The translations under genes were made by a program, and so were the position numbers. A stretch of 64,000 nucleotides of DNA from the NCBI GenBank assembly GCA_966112615.1, contig CBHWDO010000003.1, forward strand, positions 248,001 through 312,000. Direction: 5' to 3'. The notes beneath the pieces were generated by a model. That model did not search any database, was not told where the DNA came from, and saw nothing but the letters and a program-made list of their open reading frames with translations. The DNA is from Flavitalea sp966112615. GTDB lineage: Bacteria; Bacteroidota; Bacteroidia; Chitinophagales; Chitinophagaceae. The stretch's first letter is position 1. Each line of letters opens with the position of its first letter. Of the stretch, positions 8,504 through 17,274 are shown one piece after another.

Positions 8504-9814
8504 ATGTACTACTTAAAAAAAGCTACGCTGGCCCTGAAGCCCCGTAAATTCAAAGTTGGTGAGTTTGGTAAAGTGCTGATGAGGTTTGCATCCTCGCAGC
8601 TGCTGTCGAATTTCCTGCGCATGGTTGCAGGTTTCGTGGTTGTGCGGATGGTGGAACCTTCTACTTATGGACAATTCGCAGGTGTAGGTGTATTCCTTGG
8701 TTATATTTTGTTGGGTCATGGCGGGATCCTGAACGGGATCAGTCGCGAGTTGCCTTATGAATTAGGAAGAGGTAATAAAGAATATGCAGTGCAGCTTGCC
8801 AACTCTGCAAATTTCATCACGTTTGTGATTGGAATTATAGCAAGTACACTGTTCCTTGGATTCGGTATCTATCATTTGTTTACAGGCGATACGGTAACCG
8901 GAACCATCTTTATTTCTTATGCATTACCTGCATTTCTTTACCTGTACAATAAGCAATACCTGCCTTCACTGTACAGGACGAATAAGGATTTCGATAGCTT
9001 ATCAAGACAAAACATCCTCACAGGAATCGGGAATGTGCTTTCTGTGATCTTCGTATACCTATGGGGGTTATGGGGACTATGTATCAGGCAGATCTTCATT
9101 TTCGTATATGAAACCTGGCTGCTGCATAAAAAGAAGCCATACAAGATCACGCTTGAGTATAAGAAGGATGACCTGAAAAAGCTGCTGGGAACTGGTTTCC
9201 CGATCTTTGTGGCAGGGAATATCAACCCGTTGGTGACCACCGTGATGAACAACGTGTTGTTCTCATTAGGGGGTGCATTGAATTATGGATATTACGCATT
9301 GACCAATATCGTGAGCTCAGCCATCGGAATCATTCCTAACTCTTTCAGCCAGGTGATCTACCCAAGGATGTCGATCATGTATGGTGAAGGAAAGTCGGTA
9401 CAGCATATTTTGAAAGTGAATGTGAAGCCACTCATCTTTCAATTCTTTGTATTGTTTGGAATGGGACTGGTAGGAGCAGTATTGCTTCCATGGTTAGTTC
9501 CTATCTTTCTTCCGAAATATTCACCCGGTATTGCTGCTGCGCAATGGATGATGTTTGTTCCTGCAACACAGGCATTCGGATCCATGCTGAATATTTTCAG
9601 CGTGATGAAAAAGATGAAGCCTTATATCATTGCAAATATTACCGGGGGTTTGATCAGTATAGGATATGCTGTGGTTATGATCAGCAGTTTTGGTTTCAAC
9701 CTCGTATATTTTCCACAGGCTTTAATGATCGGAAAGCTGTTCCAGCAAGCAATCTCTTTTATACAGCTTTATTATATTTTAAAAAACGGGCAAGATGACC
9801 GAGAGAACTCCTGA
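8504..9814 (+). CDS. oligosaccharide flippase (Wzx/MATE-like)
   Basis: This 436-residue polytopic membrane protein looks like a Wzx-type flippase that moves lipid-linked glycan units across the inner membrane. It has about 12 hydrophobic segments. The N-terminal FGKVLMRFASSQLLSNFLRMVAGFVVVRMVEPSTYG is a classic polysaccharide-synthase/Wzx opening. It starts directly after the pseI stop and its 3' end overlaps the next gene by 20 bases. It is the only flippase in the window, so the operon likely follows a Wzx/Wzy route with the ligase-like protein at 16004. Substrate specificity cannot be read from sequence. Confidence 0.85.
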   Translation: MYYLKKATLALKPRKFKVGEFGKVLMRFASSQLLSNFLRMVAGFVVVRMVEPSTYGQFAGVGVFLGYILLGHGGILNGISRELPYELGRGNKEYAVQLANSANFITFVIGIIASTLFLGFGIYHLFTGDTVTGTIFISYALPAFLYLYNKQYLPSLYRTNKDFDSLSRQNILTGIGNVLSVIFVYLWGLWGLCIRQIFIFVYETWLLHKKKPYKITLEYKKDDLKKLLGTGFPIFVAGNINPLVTTVMNNVLFSLGGALNYGYYALTNIVSSAIGIIPNSFSQVIYPRMSIMYGEGKSVQHILKVNVKPLIFQFFVLFGMGLVGAVLLPWLVPIFLPKYSPGIAAAQWMMFVPATQAFGSMLNIFSVMKKMKPYIIANITGGLISIGYAVVMISSFGFNLVYFPQALMIGKLFQQAISFIQLYYILKNGQDDRENS

Positions 9815-11132
9815 TGCAGCAAGTTTATTTACTGCAGAAGAGAAGTTGAATGAAATGAATTTTGAAGGAATGCCCCTGGGTGGATTGCTGGCTTATGCTT
9901 TCAATTACCTGCATAAAGGAGCATACAAACCTGCTGTAGCACCCAAGAAAAAATTGCTACAGAAGATCTTGTTGAAGTCGTTGATCAAACCATCTGCAGG
10001 AAGTTGTTCTTCTAAAATATTCTATTACCAGACCGGTTCGCACCTGCACTATCGCAGGCTGAAAGACGTAGTGGCCGGGAATTTCAGCGAAAATGATTAT
10101 GTAGTATACCAGGCTGATGCCAATGCATCAGTTGGTATCAACCCAGGCATTTCAAACTACTTTAAGATCGCTTCTTTTTGTAAGCAAAACAGGGAGAAGT
10201 TTATTTCCATCTTCACAAATTCTGGTATTGCTGGTGATTTGCATGAAGTATTGATGCTTGACCTTCGCATTCAATTGTGTCGTGCGATTACCTGGAAAAG
10301 ATATTTCTCTGCGTCAAAGAATTTGAAACTGGTTGTGGGCGATTATGATCGTGGAAACGAGACCAGTCCTTTGTTTACAGCTGCTAGATCCTTAGGAATT
10401 CGCACCATCGTATTCCAGCATGGAGTGATCAATCCACCTTATGGATTCTTTCCATTGATTGCAGATAAAGTATGCGTATGGGGAGAGATTCAGAAGGTTC
10501 AGTACAAAGCTATGTCGACCGACGAACAACGAGTGGTTGTGACCGGAACGCCATTGATTGAGAAAAGAAACGGATCTGTATTCAATGCATCAGCATATGG
10601 ATTGGAAGATAATAAGAAGAAGATAGTACTGGGCGTCAATCCACTCCAGTTGCATCATAATAAAATACTGATTGAAGCTTTTGCAGAATCCTGCAATGAT
10701 TTCAACAGTGATGCATATGATTTCTATTTAAAACTGCATCCAAGCCAGAAGCCGGAGCAGTTCCCGTTTTTACAGGAATATCCAAAGTTGAAGATCTGGG
10801 ATAAACGCATCACCAATGATGAATTCTTCCAGGTATGTAATGTGCTGATCACGCATAACAGTGGTATTGCCAATGAAGCTTTGTTTCATGGAATACCTGT
10901 TGGAATCCTGGATATACTTCCGATCTCTGCAGGTAATGGGGTGGAACTGAATAAGTATATGTCGGTTCCGTTATTGAAATCCTCTGCCGAGCTTACACAT
11001 TTTGTTAGAGAAGCAACAGCCGAAAATTATGATCTTCATTCCAATATCGATATAACGAAGTTCTATTATCGCACCGGCAGGGAAGCGGCGGAAACCATGA
11101 GTAAGGAACTGGCAAAACATTTGGCATCATGA
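9795..11132 (+). CDS. GT-B-like glycosyltransferase, candidate pseudaminyltransferase
   Basis: This 445-residue soluble protein has the features of a GT-B capsule-type transferase. A possible acceptor half holds RTIVFQHGVINPPYGFFPLIADKVCVWGE (about 200-230). A donor half has KIVLGVNPLQ, YLKLHPSQKPEQF and VLITHNSGIANEALFHGIPVGIL (about 350-375). The HPSQ and HNSGIANEA motifs recall the HP and S-containing motifs of polysialyl- and CMP-sugar-using transferases and of glycerophosphotransferases. It follows pseI and the flippase directly, so a CMP-Pse donor is a reasonable guess. There is no signal peptide or membrane segment. The specific activity is inference. Confidence 0.6.
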   Translation: MTERTPDAASLFTAEEKLNEMNFEGMPLGGLLAYAFNYLHKGAYKPAVAPKKKLLQKILLKSLIKPSAGSCSSKIFYYQTGSHLHYRRLKDVVAGNFSENDYVVYQADANASVGINPGISNYFKIASFCKQNREKFISIFTNSGIAGDLHEVLMLDLRIQLCRAITWKRYFSASKNLKLVVGDYDRGNETSPLFTAARSLGIRTIVFQHGVINPPYGFFPLIADKVCVWGEIQKVQYKAMSTDEQRVVVTGTPLIEKRNGSVFNASAYGLEDNKKKIVLGVNPLQLHHNKILIEAFAESCNDFNSDAYDFYLKLHPSQKPEQFPFLQEYPKLKIWDKRITNDEFFQVCNVLITHNSGIANEALFHGIPVGILDILPISAGNGVELNKYMSVPLLKSSAELTHFVREATAENYDLHSNIDITKFYYRTGREAAETMSKELAKHLAS

Positions 11133-12205
11133 GTGCGATAGCGATCATTACAAGCGATTATATCAACGGGATCAGCATCTGGAATTCACTCAAAAAGTTG
11201 CAATTCCAGGGTGATGTGGTGTTCCTGAATGCATCGGGAAGAAATATGGTGGGCTCTATCTGGCCAGGAGTGCAGGTGATTGATTTTGTGAAGCGTGATC
11301 CGGCAGATATCATGGAGATCATTCACAATTATGGTCACTATGATGAGAAATTTATTTTCCTTACCAGCGAGCTGTTTCATAATGTGTTGTATGCAAACAG
11401 GGAGGAGCTTCAAAAGCTCAACGCTATTGTTTATTTCGGCGACAGCGATCCTATGCTGATCCTCGACAAAGAAAGATTTTTAAGTCATTTAAGAAATAAT
11501 ACTTCTGTACCTGTTCCGGAAAGTTACCAGTATGGAGAGGTTATCAAGTATCCCATCATTTTAAAATACAGGCGATCATTTAATGAAGAGGAGCGTGCTC
11601 CAAAGCCGGTAGTGATCAACAATAAACAGGAACTGGATCAATACCTCCACGAAAAAAAAGTGAGTGCTGAGGATGTGCAGTTACAGGAATTGTTGAGTTC
11701 TGAAGATGCGGATAATGTTTCCATCTGTGGTTGGTACGATGAAGAAAAACCGGTCCTGTTCCGTACCCGCAAACTGATCCAGCATCCACCTAAAGTGGGT
11801 AATGGTGATGTGGTGGAAGTGCTGGAAAGAGATGCCCAGCTTGAGCAGCAGGCGATCGACATATGCAAGGCCATCAAATACCGCGGTCCTTTTGAAATTG
11901 AATTCATTCGTGAACTGAATGGCAACAAATTCAAAGTGATCGAAATGAACCCACGCTTCTGGATGCAGCATGGGTTGGTAGAAGAATTATCTGGCCATTA
12001 CCTGGTAGCAAAATATATTGGTCAGCAACCTCTTGCTCCAAAGCAGGAAGTTAAATACTGGATCTATCCAATGGTCAGCATTTACAAGACCCTGCTGATG
12101 AATTTTAAATACATGCCATATCTCTTTAAATCAAGAGTGCACTGGCCGGTGAATGGTACAGGGGCTACCAAGTTCTTATTGAAACATTTGCTTTCAAAAT
12201 TTTAA
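11129..12205 (+). CDS. ATP-grasp ligase-like protein (CarB-like fold), number 1
   Basis: This 358-residue protein has an N-terminal nucleotide-like fold (IAIITSDYINGISIWNSLKKL), then a preATP-grasp and ATP-grasp core (PIILKYRRSF, about 138-148; DVQLQEL; FEIEFIRELNGNKFKVIEMNPRFWMQHGL, about 252-282). The E...E-N-R metal/ATP motif is intact. ATP-grasp enzymes form acyl phosphates and ligate carboxylates to amines. Inside a glycan operon, attachment of an amino acid or acyl group to a sugar is the natural guess. It overlaps the upstream gene by 4 bases (ATGA) and is followed 8 bases later by a second, unrelated ATP-grasp gene. I do not recognise a characterised orthologue. Confidence 0.72.
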   Translation: MSAIAIITSDYINGISIWNSLKKLQFQGDVVFLNASGRNMVGSIWPGVQVIDFVKRDPADIMEIIHNYGHYDEKFIFLTSELFHNVLYANREELQKLNAIVYFGDSDPMLILDKERFLSHLRNNTSVPVPESYQYGEVIKYPIILKYRRSFNEEERAPKPVVINNKQELDQYLHEKKVSAEDVQLQELLSSEDADNVSICGWYDEEKPVLFRTRKLIQHPPKVGNGDVVEVLERDAQLEQQAIDICKAIKYRGPFEIEFIRELNGNKFKVIEMNPRFWMQHGLVEELSGHYLVAKYIGQQPLAPKQEVKYWIYPMVSIYKTLLMNFKYMPYLFKSRVHWPVNGTGATKFLLKHLLSKF

Positions 12206-12212
12206 ACGCTGA

Positions 12213-13307
12213 ATGTCATTGCAACAGAAACTGAAAAAGCAGTTCAATTCATTTGTCAGGAATTATATCGACCTCACTGATCGCGACCTGCGCAGAAGGG
12301 AAGAACTGAATCCACATAAAAATACATGGTCGCACCGTAACCCTGAATCAAAAGTATTGCTGGGCATCATTTACGATAAGCACCAGTATCATAAATTCTT
12401 TGTGAACGCTGCACTCGAGATGAATATCTCTTTTGATGTGATCGATATACACAAGAATGACTGGTGGGAAAAGGTTCGTGCCGAAAACTATGATGGTTTT
12501 CTTGTATGGCCGAATGGCATGCGTGAGAGTTTGAAATCAACATACGACAGTCGCATTAAAATGATCGTTGACTACCTGCACAAGCCGGTATTCCCTGATT
12601 ATCTCGCGATTTGGTTGTATGAAAATAAGATGCGCTCGATCGACTGGCTTCGTGTCAATAATTTTCCAACAGTTCCTACCTGGGTATACTACTCAAAGCA
12701 GGAAGCATTGGAGCATACAAAACATCATCCATTGCCTGTTGTACTCAAGACCAATCTTGGTGCCTCAGGAAAAGGTGTGTATATCGTGAAGAATGAAAGT
12801 GATTATCGTTCATTGATCAATAAATGCTTTGGTTCAGGATTGAAGAGTTATGGTATGAGTCCATACGCTGAATCCCGCGGCTATGCTTATGTGCAGAAGT
12901 TCATACCTGGAATGGAAGAGTGGCGCATGGTGCGGATCGGTGATGCATTCTTTGGTCATAGAAAGGTGGAAGATGCAAGCACAGGTAAGCACTCAGGTTC
13001 GATGTTAAAAGGATGGGATAATCCTTCCAAGGAATTACTTGATCTTTTATATGAAGTAACGGAGCGTGGTGGTTTTAGAAGTATGAATGCAGATATGTTC
13101 CGCGATAAAGAAGGCAATATTTATATCAATGAATTGCATGCGGTGTTCGGGCAAAGTACCGACCATCTCATGATCGTGGAAGGTAAGCCGGGAAGATATC
13201 TTCGTAAAGATGGTCAATGGGTATTTGAAGCCGGTGATTTTGTAAAAGGCCACAGTGCAAGAGCAAGAATTGAATACTTTATTGAAACGATCTTGAATGG
13301 CAGGTAA
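12213..13307 (+). CDS. ATP-grasp protein (RimK-like), number 2
   Basis: This 364-residue protein carries an ATP-grasp domain of the RimK/D-Ala-ligase type. VVLKTNLGASGKGVYIV (about 175-190) is the glycine-rich ATP loop, and YVQKFIPGMEEWRMVRIGDAFFGHRK and FRSMNADMFRDKEGNIYINELHAVFG follow. The end of the domain has E-L-H-A in place of the usual E.N.P/N motif, so metal binding may differ. The N-terminal 130 residues (KVLLGIIYDKHQYHKFFVNAALEMNISFDVIDI) form the pre-ATP-grasp fold. It sits between another ATP-grasp gene and a CgeB-like transferase, overlapping the latter by 11 bases. The substrate is unknown; modification of a glycan carboxylate or amine is inferred. Confidence 0.7.
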   Translation: MSLQQKLKKQFNSFVRNYIDLTDRDLRRREELNPHKNTWSHRNPESKVLLGIIYDKHQYHKFFVNAALEMNISFDVIDIHKNDWWEKVRAENYDGFLVWPNGMRESLKSTYDSRIKMIVDYLHKPVFPDYLAIWLYENKMRSIDWLRVNNFPTVPTWVYYSKQEALEHTKHHPLPVVLKTNLGASGKGVYIVKNESDYRSLINKCFGSGLKSYGMSPYAESRGYAYVQKFIPGMEEWRMVRIGDAFFGHRKVEDASTGKHSGSMLKGWDNPSKELLDLLYEVTERGGFRSMNADMFRDKEGNIYINELHAVFGQSTDHLMIVEGKPGRYLRKDGQWVFEAGDFVKGHSARARIEYFIETILNGR

Positions 13308-14286
13308 ACGTTTCTTTATTGTAAGCTATAAACCTTCCGGGGAGCTGGTTTGCAAGGGACTGAAGAAGAACAATATTGACTATGTTCCCTTCATTGCTGA
13401 AACGCCGAAGTACTTATCCTACGGCCCTATGCAGCGATACCTGGAGAATATCCGCGGATTTTTCTATAACAGGAAACTGAAGCAGGCTCTGAAACAGGTG
13501 AGATCTTCTGATGTATTGCTGATGATTAAGGGAAATCATTTGTATGATTCAACCAAGAAGTTACTGTCGAAGGCTGATTGTCGCAAACTGGCCATGACAC
13601 TGGATTCCCTCGACCGTGCCATTGTACAGAAAGATATTTGTGATTTTGCAGATGCCCTGATCCTCCAGGATGCTGGCGATATAAAAAAGTATCCCTCCAA
13701 GAAATCTGTTCATCTTCCACTGGGTTATGATGAAGATGTTTTCTTTCCTATGGAGATAGAAAAGGATATTGATGTTTGCCTGGTAGGAAATTTCTACCCA
13801 GGTCTTTATAAGAACAGGCTGGAACTGATCAAAACTTTGGGTTCGGATCAGCGGTTTGCAGGAAAAAAGATCGTAGTGATCGGCAGTTCCGGCAGTGCAT
13901 CCATGAATGAATCGTTAAAGAACGAATTTCCCAATATAGATTTCCTTGGAAAACTCAATTTCAGGGAGATCAGTAATGTACTGAACCGCAGCAAGGTAGC
14001 GGTGAATCTTCACCAGAATGATGGGATCGAACCAGTGAATCCATGGTTGTTCATGATCGCGGGAACCAAGACCTGCCAGGTGACTGACCATCGTACATAC
14101 CTTGAACAATATTTTAAAAACGGAACTGAGATCCTGATGGCAGCTGTTTCCGAAGTGCCTTCATTGGTGCTTGATTTACTGAGTGATGCAGCCAGGCGCG
14201 ATCAGATCGCAGAAAATGGTTACATGCGAGCTGTTGCAGATCATAGCTCTGGTTCAAGGGCCAGGATGATCGGTGCAATGGCTTAA
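13297..14286 (+). CDS. CgeB-like glycosyltransferase
   Basis: This 329-residue protein resembles CgeB/spore-maturation-type glycosyltransferases. The N-terminal half has RFFIVSYKPSGELVCKGLKKN and VLLMIKGNHLYD, and the C-terminal GT-B half has KDIDVCLVGNFYPGLYKNRLELIKTL, IDFLGKLNFREISNVLNRSKVAVNLHQ and NPWLFMIAGTKTCQVTDHR. The last elements match the donor-binding region where CgeB proteins show a NPR.FE.. motif; here it reads NPWLFM, which is slightly altered. There is no membrane segment. The ATG at 13297 overlaps the upstream ATP-grasp gene by 11 bases. It likely adds one sugar of the repeat unit; donor unknown. Confidence 0.65.
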   Translation: MAGKRFFIVSYKPSGELVCKGLKKNNIDYVPFIAETPKYLSYGPMQRYLENIRGFFYNRKLKQALKQVRSSDVLLMIKGNHLYDSTKKLLSKADCRKLAMTLDSLDRAIVQKDICDFADALILQDAGDIKKYPSKKSVHLPLGYDEDVFFPMEIEKDIDVCLVGNFYPGLYKNRLELIKTLGSDQRFAGKKIVVIGSSGSASMNESLKNEFPNIDFLGKLNFREISNVLNRSKVAVNLHQNDGIEPVNPWLFMIAGTKTCQVTDHRTYLEQYFKNGTEILMAAVSEVPSLVLDLLSDAARRDQIAENGYMRAVADHSSGSRARMIGAMA

Positions 14287-14298
14287 TAAAAGATTGTA

Positions 14299-16002
14299 GT
14301 GGCTCAATTCTATATTTATCGTAAAGACAGTTCGCAGGATCTATCATCTGCACAAAAAGTATTTGAAAAAATGCATTTGTCGCAGTTTGATGAATTCGAG
14401 ACCAACACACATGTGATCAGGTTTTACCCATCACTCAGAACAAGAAAACTGTTCAGGTATCTTGATGCTGTGTTGATGGTTTGCGGACCTGCGCTTTATA
14501 AAAACAATGATCTTGACAACAGTGGTTATGAATTGTTGAAAGATCTTGTTCGGGATGATGTTTCATGGAACCAGCTAACAGGTTCTTATGCGCTGGTACT
14601 GGTGCGCGACAATATGATTCGCATCTTCAATGATCCCCTGGGAGTGTATCGTTTATTCGGTAATAATGGAAAGAGTTTTATCTCTACTTCATTCCTTGCA
14701 ACGGTATTTGCGTCACCTGATCCTTTGGAAGTGAATCAATCGGCGCTGAAAGAAAAGATCTGTCATGGTTTTATTCTTTATCCTGAAACACTGGTACATG
14801 GAGTGAAGGATATTACTTACGAGAATATCATCCTTTCCGACCTTCAAAAAGTCTATAGAAATAATCCTGAATTTGTTGCCGATAATGTATCGGTTCAGCA
14901 ACAGGGAGTCGAAATAAAAAAATACCTGGATCGATACCTTCAGTCAGTTAAAGGAAACCTCGTGTCATTGGGCGTTTCAGCTGGTTTTGATTCAAGGTTG
15001 TTATTAAGCGGAATAAAAGATTATCATCCTAAATATCTTTTCACGCACAGTACCGGAAAGGTTCATGAGAAAGAAAAACAGGTTGCCACCAAACTTTGTG
15101 CAGTAACAGGTGATCATCTTCAGATCATTTCAACTGAAAAGCCTGAAAAGCTTTCTGATGAAGATGAAAGCAAGATGCTGGATGACCTGCTTTATTATTA
15201 TGATGGCCGTACAGCCAACAATTCCGGTGCATATTCCATGACCGGAACCTTTGATTATAATTTTCAACACCTTCAACATGCAACACTTGGATTGAATGGA
15301 AAGGGTGGAGAAGTATATAGGAATTATTACAATCTTCCGCCATGGAAGATCAGTTATGATGATTTCTATGAATTGCATGTCACCTACAGCTCAACGCCGT
15401 TTGTATTAAATGAAACTGATACCAGGCAATTGAAAGAGAAATTTTTCAATGCTTTGAAAAGCAGGGTGAATGAATGGGGAGCAACTGTAAACAAATGGAC
15501 TGTCCAGCGTTATTATTCTGAAGTGCGACAATCCGATTGTGAAGGGAGCATCATTACAGCCCACAACAAGATCACAGACTACCTGGCACCATTCCTTGAT
15601 AGCCAGCTGTTGCAGCGATCGTATGGATCTTTCAGGCAGTTGGGGCTGACCGATAGTTTCCAGGCAGCGCTGATCCAGGAATTGTCGCCTGAACTGGCCG
15701 CAGTTCCCAGCAAATATGGTTATTCATTTAACAGCCGTGGACTATCAGGATTATTACGTTCGAATGCCAATGTATTCATCCCGATTAAGTCAAAGAAATC
15801 ACGCCTGCACAGCTATTTCAAGAAAGCGGTAGCAGCAAAGAAGCCATTGAATCAGAGGGAATCAAAGGCATTCGGGATTTTGGAGTCGCTGGATTCTTCA
15901 GTAAATTGGCGCAATGCCTTCATACATTATGCCCAGAAAAACGTGGCTATGTATGTTGCCAATTTTTTTGATAAGGCTGCTGATAAAATAAAAAAACAGT
16001 GA
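14299..16002 (+). CDS. asparagine-synthetase-like protein with degenerate glutaminase domain
   Basis: This 567-residue protein aligns in layout with AsnB: an N-terminal glutaminase-like fold (about 1-200; FNDPLGVYRLFG is the family's DPLG..PLY signature) and a C-terminal synthetase domain with the ATP pyrophosphatase loop SAGFDSRLL (227-235). Real glutaminases need Cys as residue 2 to attack glutamine. Here the GTG start gives Met-Ala-Gln, with no Cys in the first 60 residues, so glutamine hydrolysis is unlikely. The protein may use free ammonia or another amine, as in beta-lactam synthetase or lasso-peptide cyclases, or work with a partner. WbpS/WbtH-type homologues in O-antigen loci convert uronic acids to uronamides. 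It sits 12 bases after the CgeB-like gene and 1 base before the polymerase. Confidence 0.78.
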   Translation: MAQFYIYRKDSSQDLSSAQKVFEKMHLSQFDEFETNTHVIRFYPSLRTRKLFRYLDAVLMVCGPALYKNNDLDNSGYELLKDLVRDDVSWNQLTGSYALVLVRDNMIRIFNDPLGVYRLFGNNGKSFISTSFLATVFASPDPLEVNQSALKEKICHGFILYPETLVHGVKDITYENIILSDLQKVYRNNPEFVADNVSVQQQGVEIKKYLDRYLQSVKGNLVSLGVSAGFDSRLLLSGIKDYHPKYLFTHSTGKVHEKEKQVATKLCAVTGDHLQIISTEKPEKLSDEDESKMLDDLLYYYDGRTANNSGAYSMTGTFDYNFQHLQHATLGLNGKGGEVYRNYYNLPPWKISYDDFYELHVTYSSTPFVLNETDTRQLKEKFFNALKSRVNEWGATVNKWTVQRYYSEVRQSDCEGSIITAHNKITDYLAPFLDSQLLQRSYGSFRQLGLTDSFQAALIQELSPELAAVPSKYGYSFNSRGLSGLLRSNANVFIPIKSKKSRLHSYFKKAVAAKKPLNQRESKAFGILESLDSSVNWRNAFIHYAQKNVAMYVANFFDKAADKIKKQ

Positions 16003-16003
16003 G

Positions 16004-17272
16004 ATGGGGATAGACCTGACCAGTGAATTATTCAACGACAAAATAGAAACCAGGAAGAGGTTCATCGATTATGTGTTCGCAGCACTGATTGCTACCTTCC
16101 TGTTTTCATTATTCGGTTTACAGAAATTCGCGATACTGCTTATTTTAAATAAGCTGTCTGCGGGATTGATCATCCTCATCAGTATAGTATTTGTTAGGAA
16201 ATTCTATTTCACCGATGTTCATAAGTGGTACCTGCTGTTCATATTCGTTACCCTGATAACAGGGGCACTATTTGCAGCAGATCTTGATCTGCATTTCGAC
16301 ATGGTTGCGCAGATTGTTCAATTGTTTTTATTGTTGGTGGCCATTGCGCAATTTTATATATACAGGGGAAATATTGAATTGTTCCTGATCGCACAGATCA
16401 CGGTGGGAATCCTGCTTTGTGTGGCAGGAAGATTCCTGGATCCTGAAATGGTTTACCAGGGTAAACTCTCAAGATATTCTTCTATCAGTGCCAACAGTAA
16501 TGGATTTGCATTCCAGTTGCTGTTCTCCAGTCTGTCGGCATTGTACTTTTTCCGAAAACCATCACTGCTGATCAAGATTGGAATATTGGCATTGGTCGGC
16601 TTTTTCAGCTATTATATTGCATTATCCGGTTCGAGAAAATCATCTTTGGCATTCGTGATACTGATCGTTAGCTGGGTATTCTTTTCGTTTCCACTTAAGA
16701 AATCAGTTCAGATAGGTATTGGTATGTTGTTCTTTGCATTACTTGCCGGATCATACCTCTACACTGTTTTTGAAGATACCCCCGTAATCCAGCGATTTGC
16801 ACAACTTGAAGAAGACAGCGGTGGAACCGATATCAGGACCATGTTGTACCGGGAAGCATTCGGAGTGTTCCAGGATTACCCGGTGTTTGGGGTTGGACTG
16901 AATAATTTCAGGGTCTATTCTTCCAGTGGATTGTATGCACACTCTAATTACATGGAAATACTGGCAGATACCGGGATAATCGGATTTGCTATCTATTTCT
17001 TCATCTATTTTATGATCTGGCGTAAAGGTTCCAGGATCCAGAAGATTCATGAAGCAAATGAATCCTCAGTATATGTGTCAGGTTTATTCAGATCCCTGGT
17101 TGTGCTTGCACTGGTGCTTGGACTTGGAGCTGTATTCTACAATAACATTTCACACTGGATCATGCTTATGTTCCCCGTGATGCTTTACGAAAGAGAAAAG
17201 CTGCTTGCTGAAGAAATTGAAGAGGAAGAAGAAGCAGCATTAGAAATGGTTTCAATGCAGGGGGAAGTATAA
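16004..17272 (+). CDS. O-antigen polymerase/ligase family membrane protein (Wzy/WaaL-like)
   Basis: This 422-residue polytopic protein has about 11 hydrophobic segments and a large external loop. The loop holds YREAFGVFQDYPVFGVGLNNFRVYSS...AHSNYMEILADTGIIG (about 280-325), the hallmark of the Wzy_C/O-antigen ligase family. Such proteins polymerise lipid-linked repeat units or attach the finished glycan to lipid A core or protein. It is the only such protein in the locus. The C-terminus is acidic (EEIEEEEEAALEM). It follows the asparagine-synthetase-like gene with a 1-base gap and precedes a GT4 by 2 bases. Polymerase versus ligase cannot be told from sequence. Confidence 0.8.
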   Translation: MGIDLTSELFNDKIETRKRFIDYVFAALIATFLFSLFGLQKFAILLILNKLSAGLIILISIVFVRKFYFTDVHKWYLLFIFVTLITGALFAADLDLHFDMVAQIVQLFLLLVAIAQFYIYRGNIELFLIAQITVGILLCVAGRFLDPEMVYQGKLSRYSSISANSNGFAFQLLFSSLSALYFFRKPSLLIKIGILALVGFFSYYIALSGSRKSSLAFVILIVSWVFFSFPLKKSVQIGIGMLFFALLAGSYLYTVFEDTPVIQRFAQLEEDSGGTDIRTMLYREAFGVFQDYPVFGVGLNNFRVYSSSGLYAHSNYMEILADTGIIGFAIYFFIYFMIWRKGSRIQKIHEANESSVYVSGLFRSLVVLALVLGLGAVFYNNISHWIMLMFPVMLYEREKLLAEEIEEEEEAALEMVSMQGEV

Positions 17273-17274
17273 TT

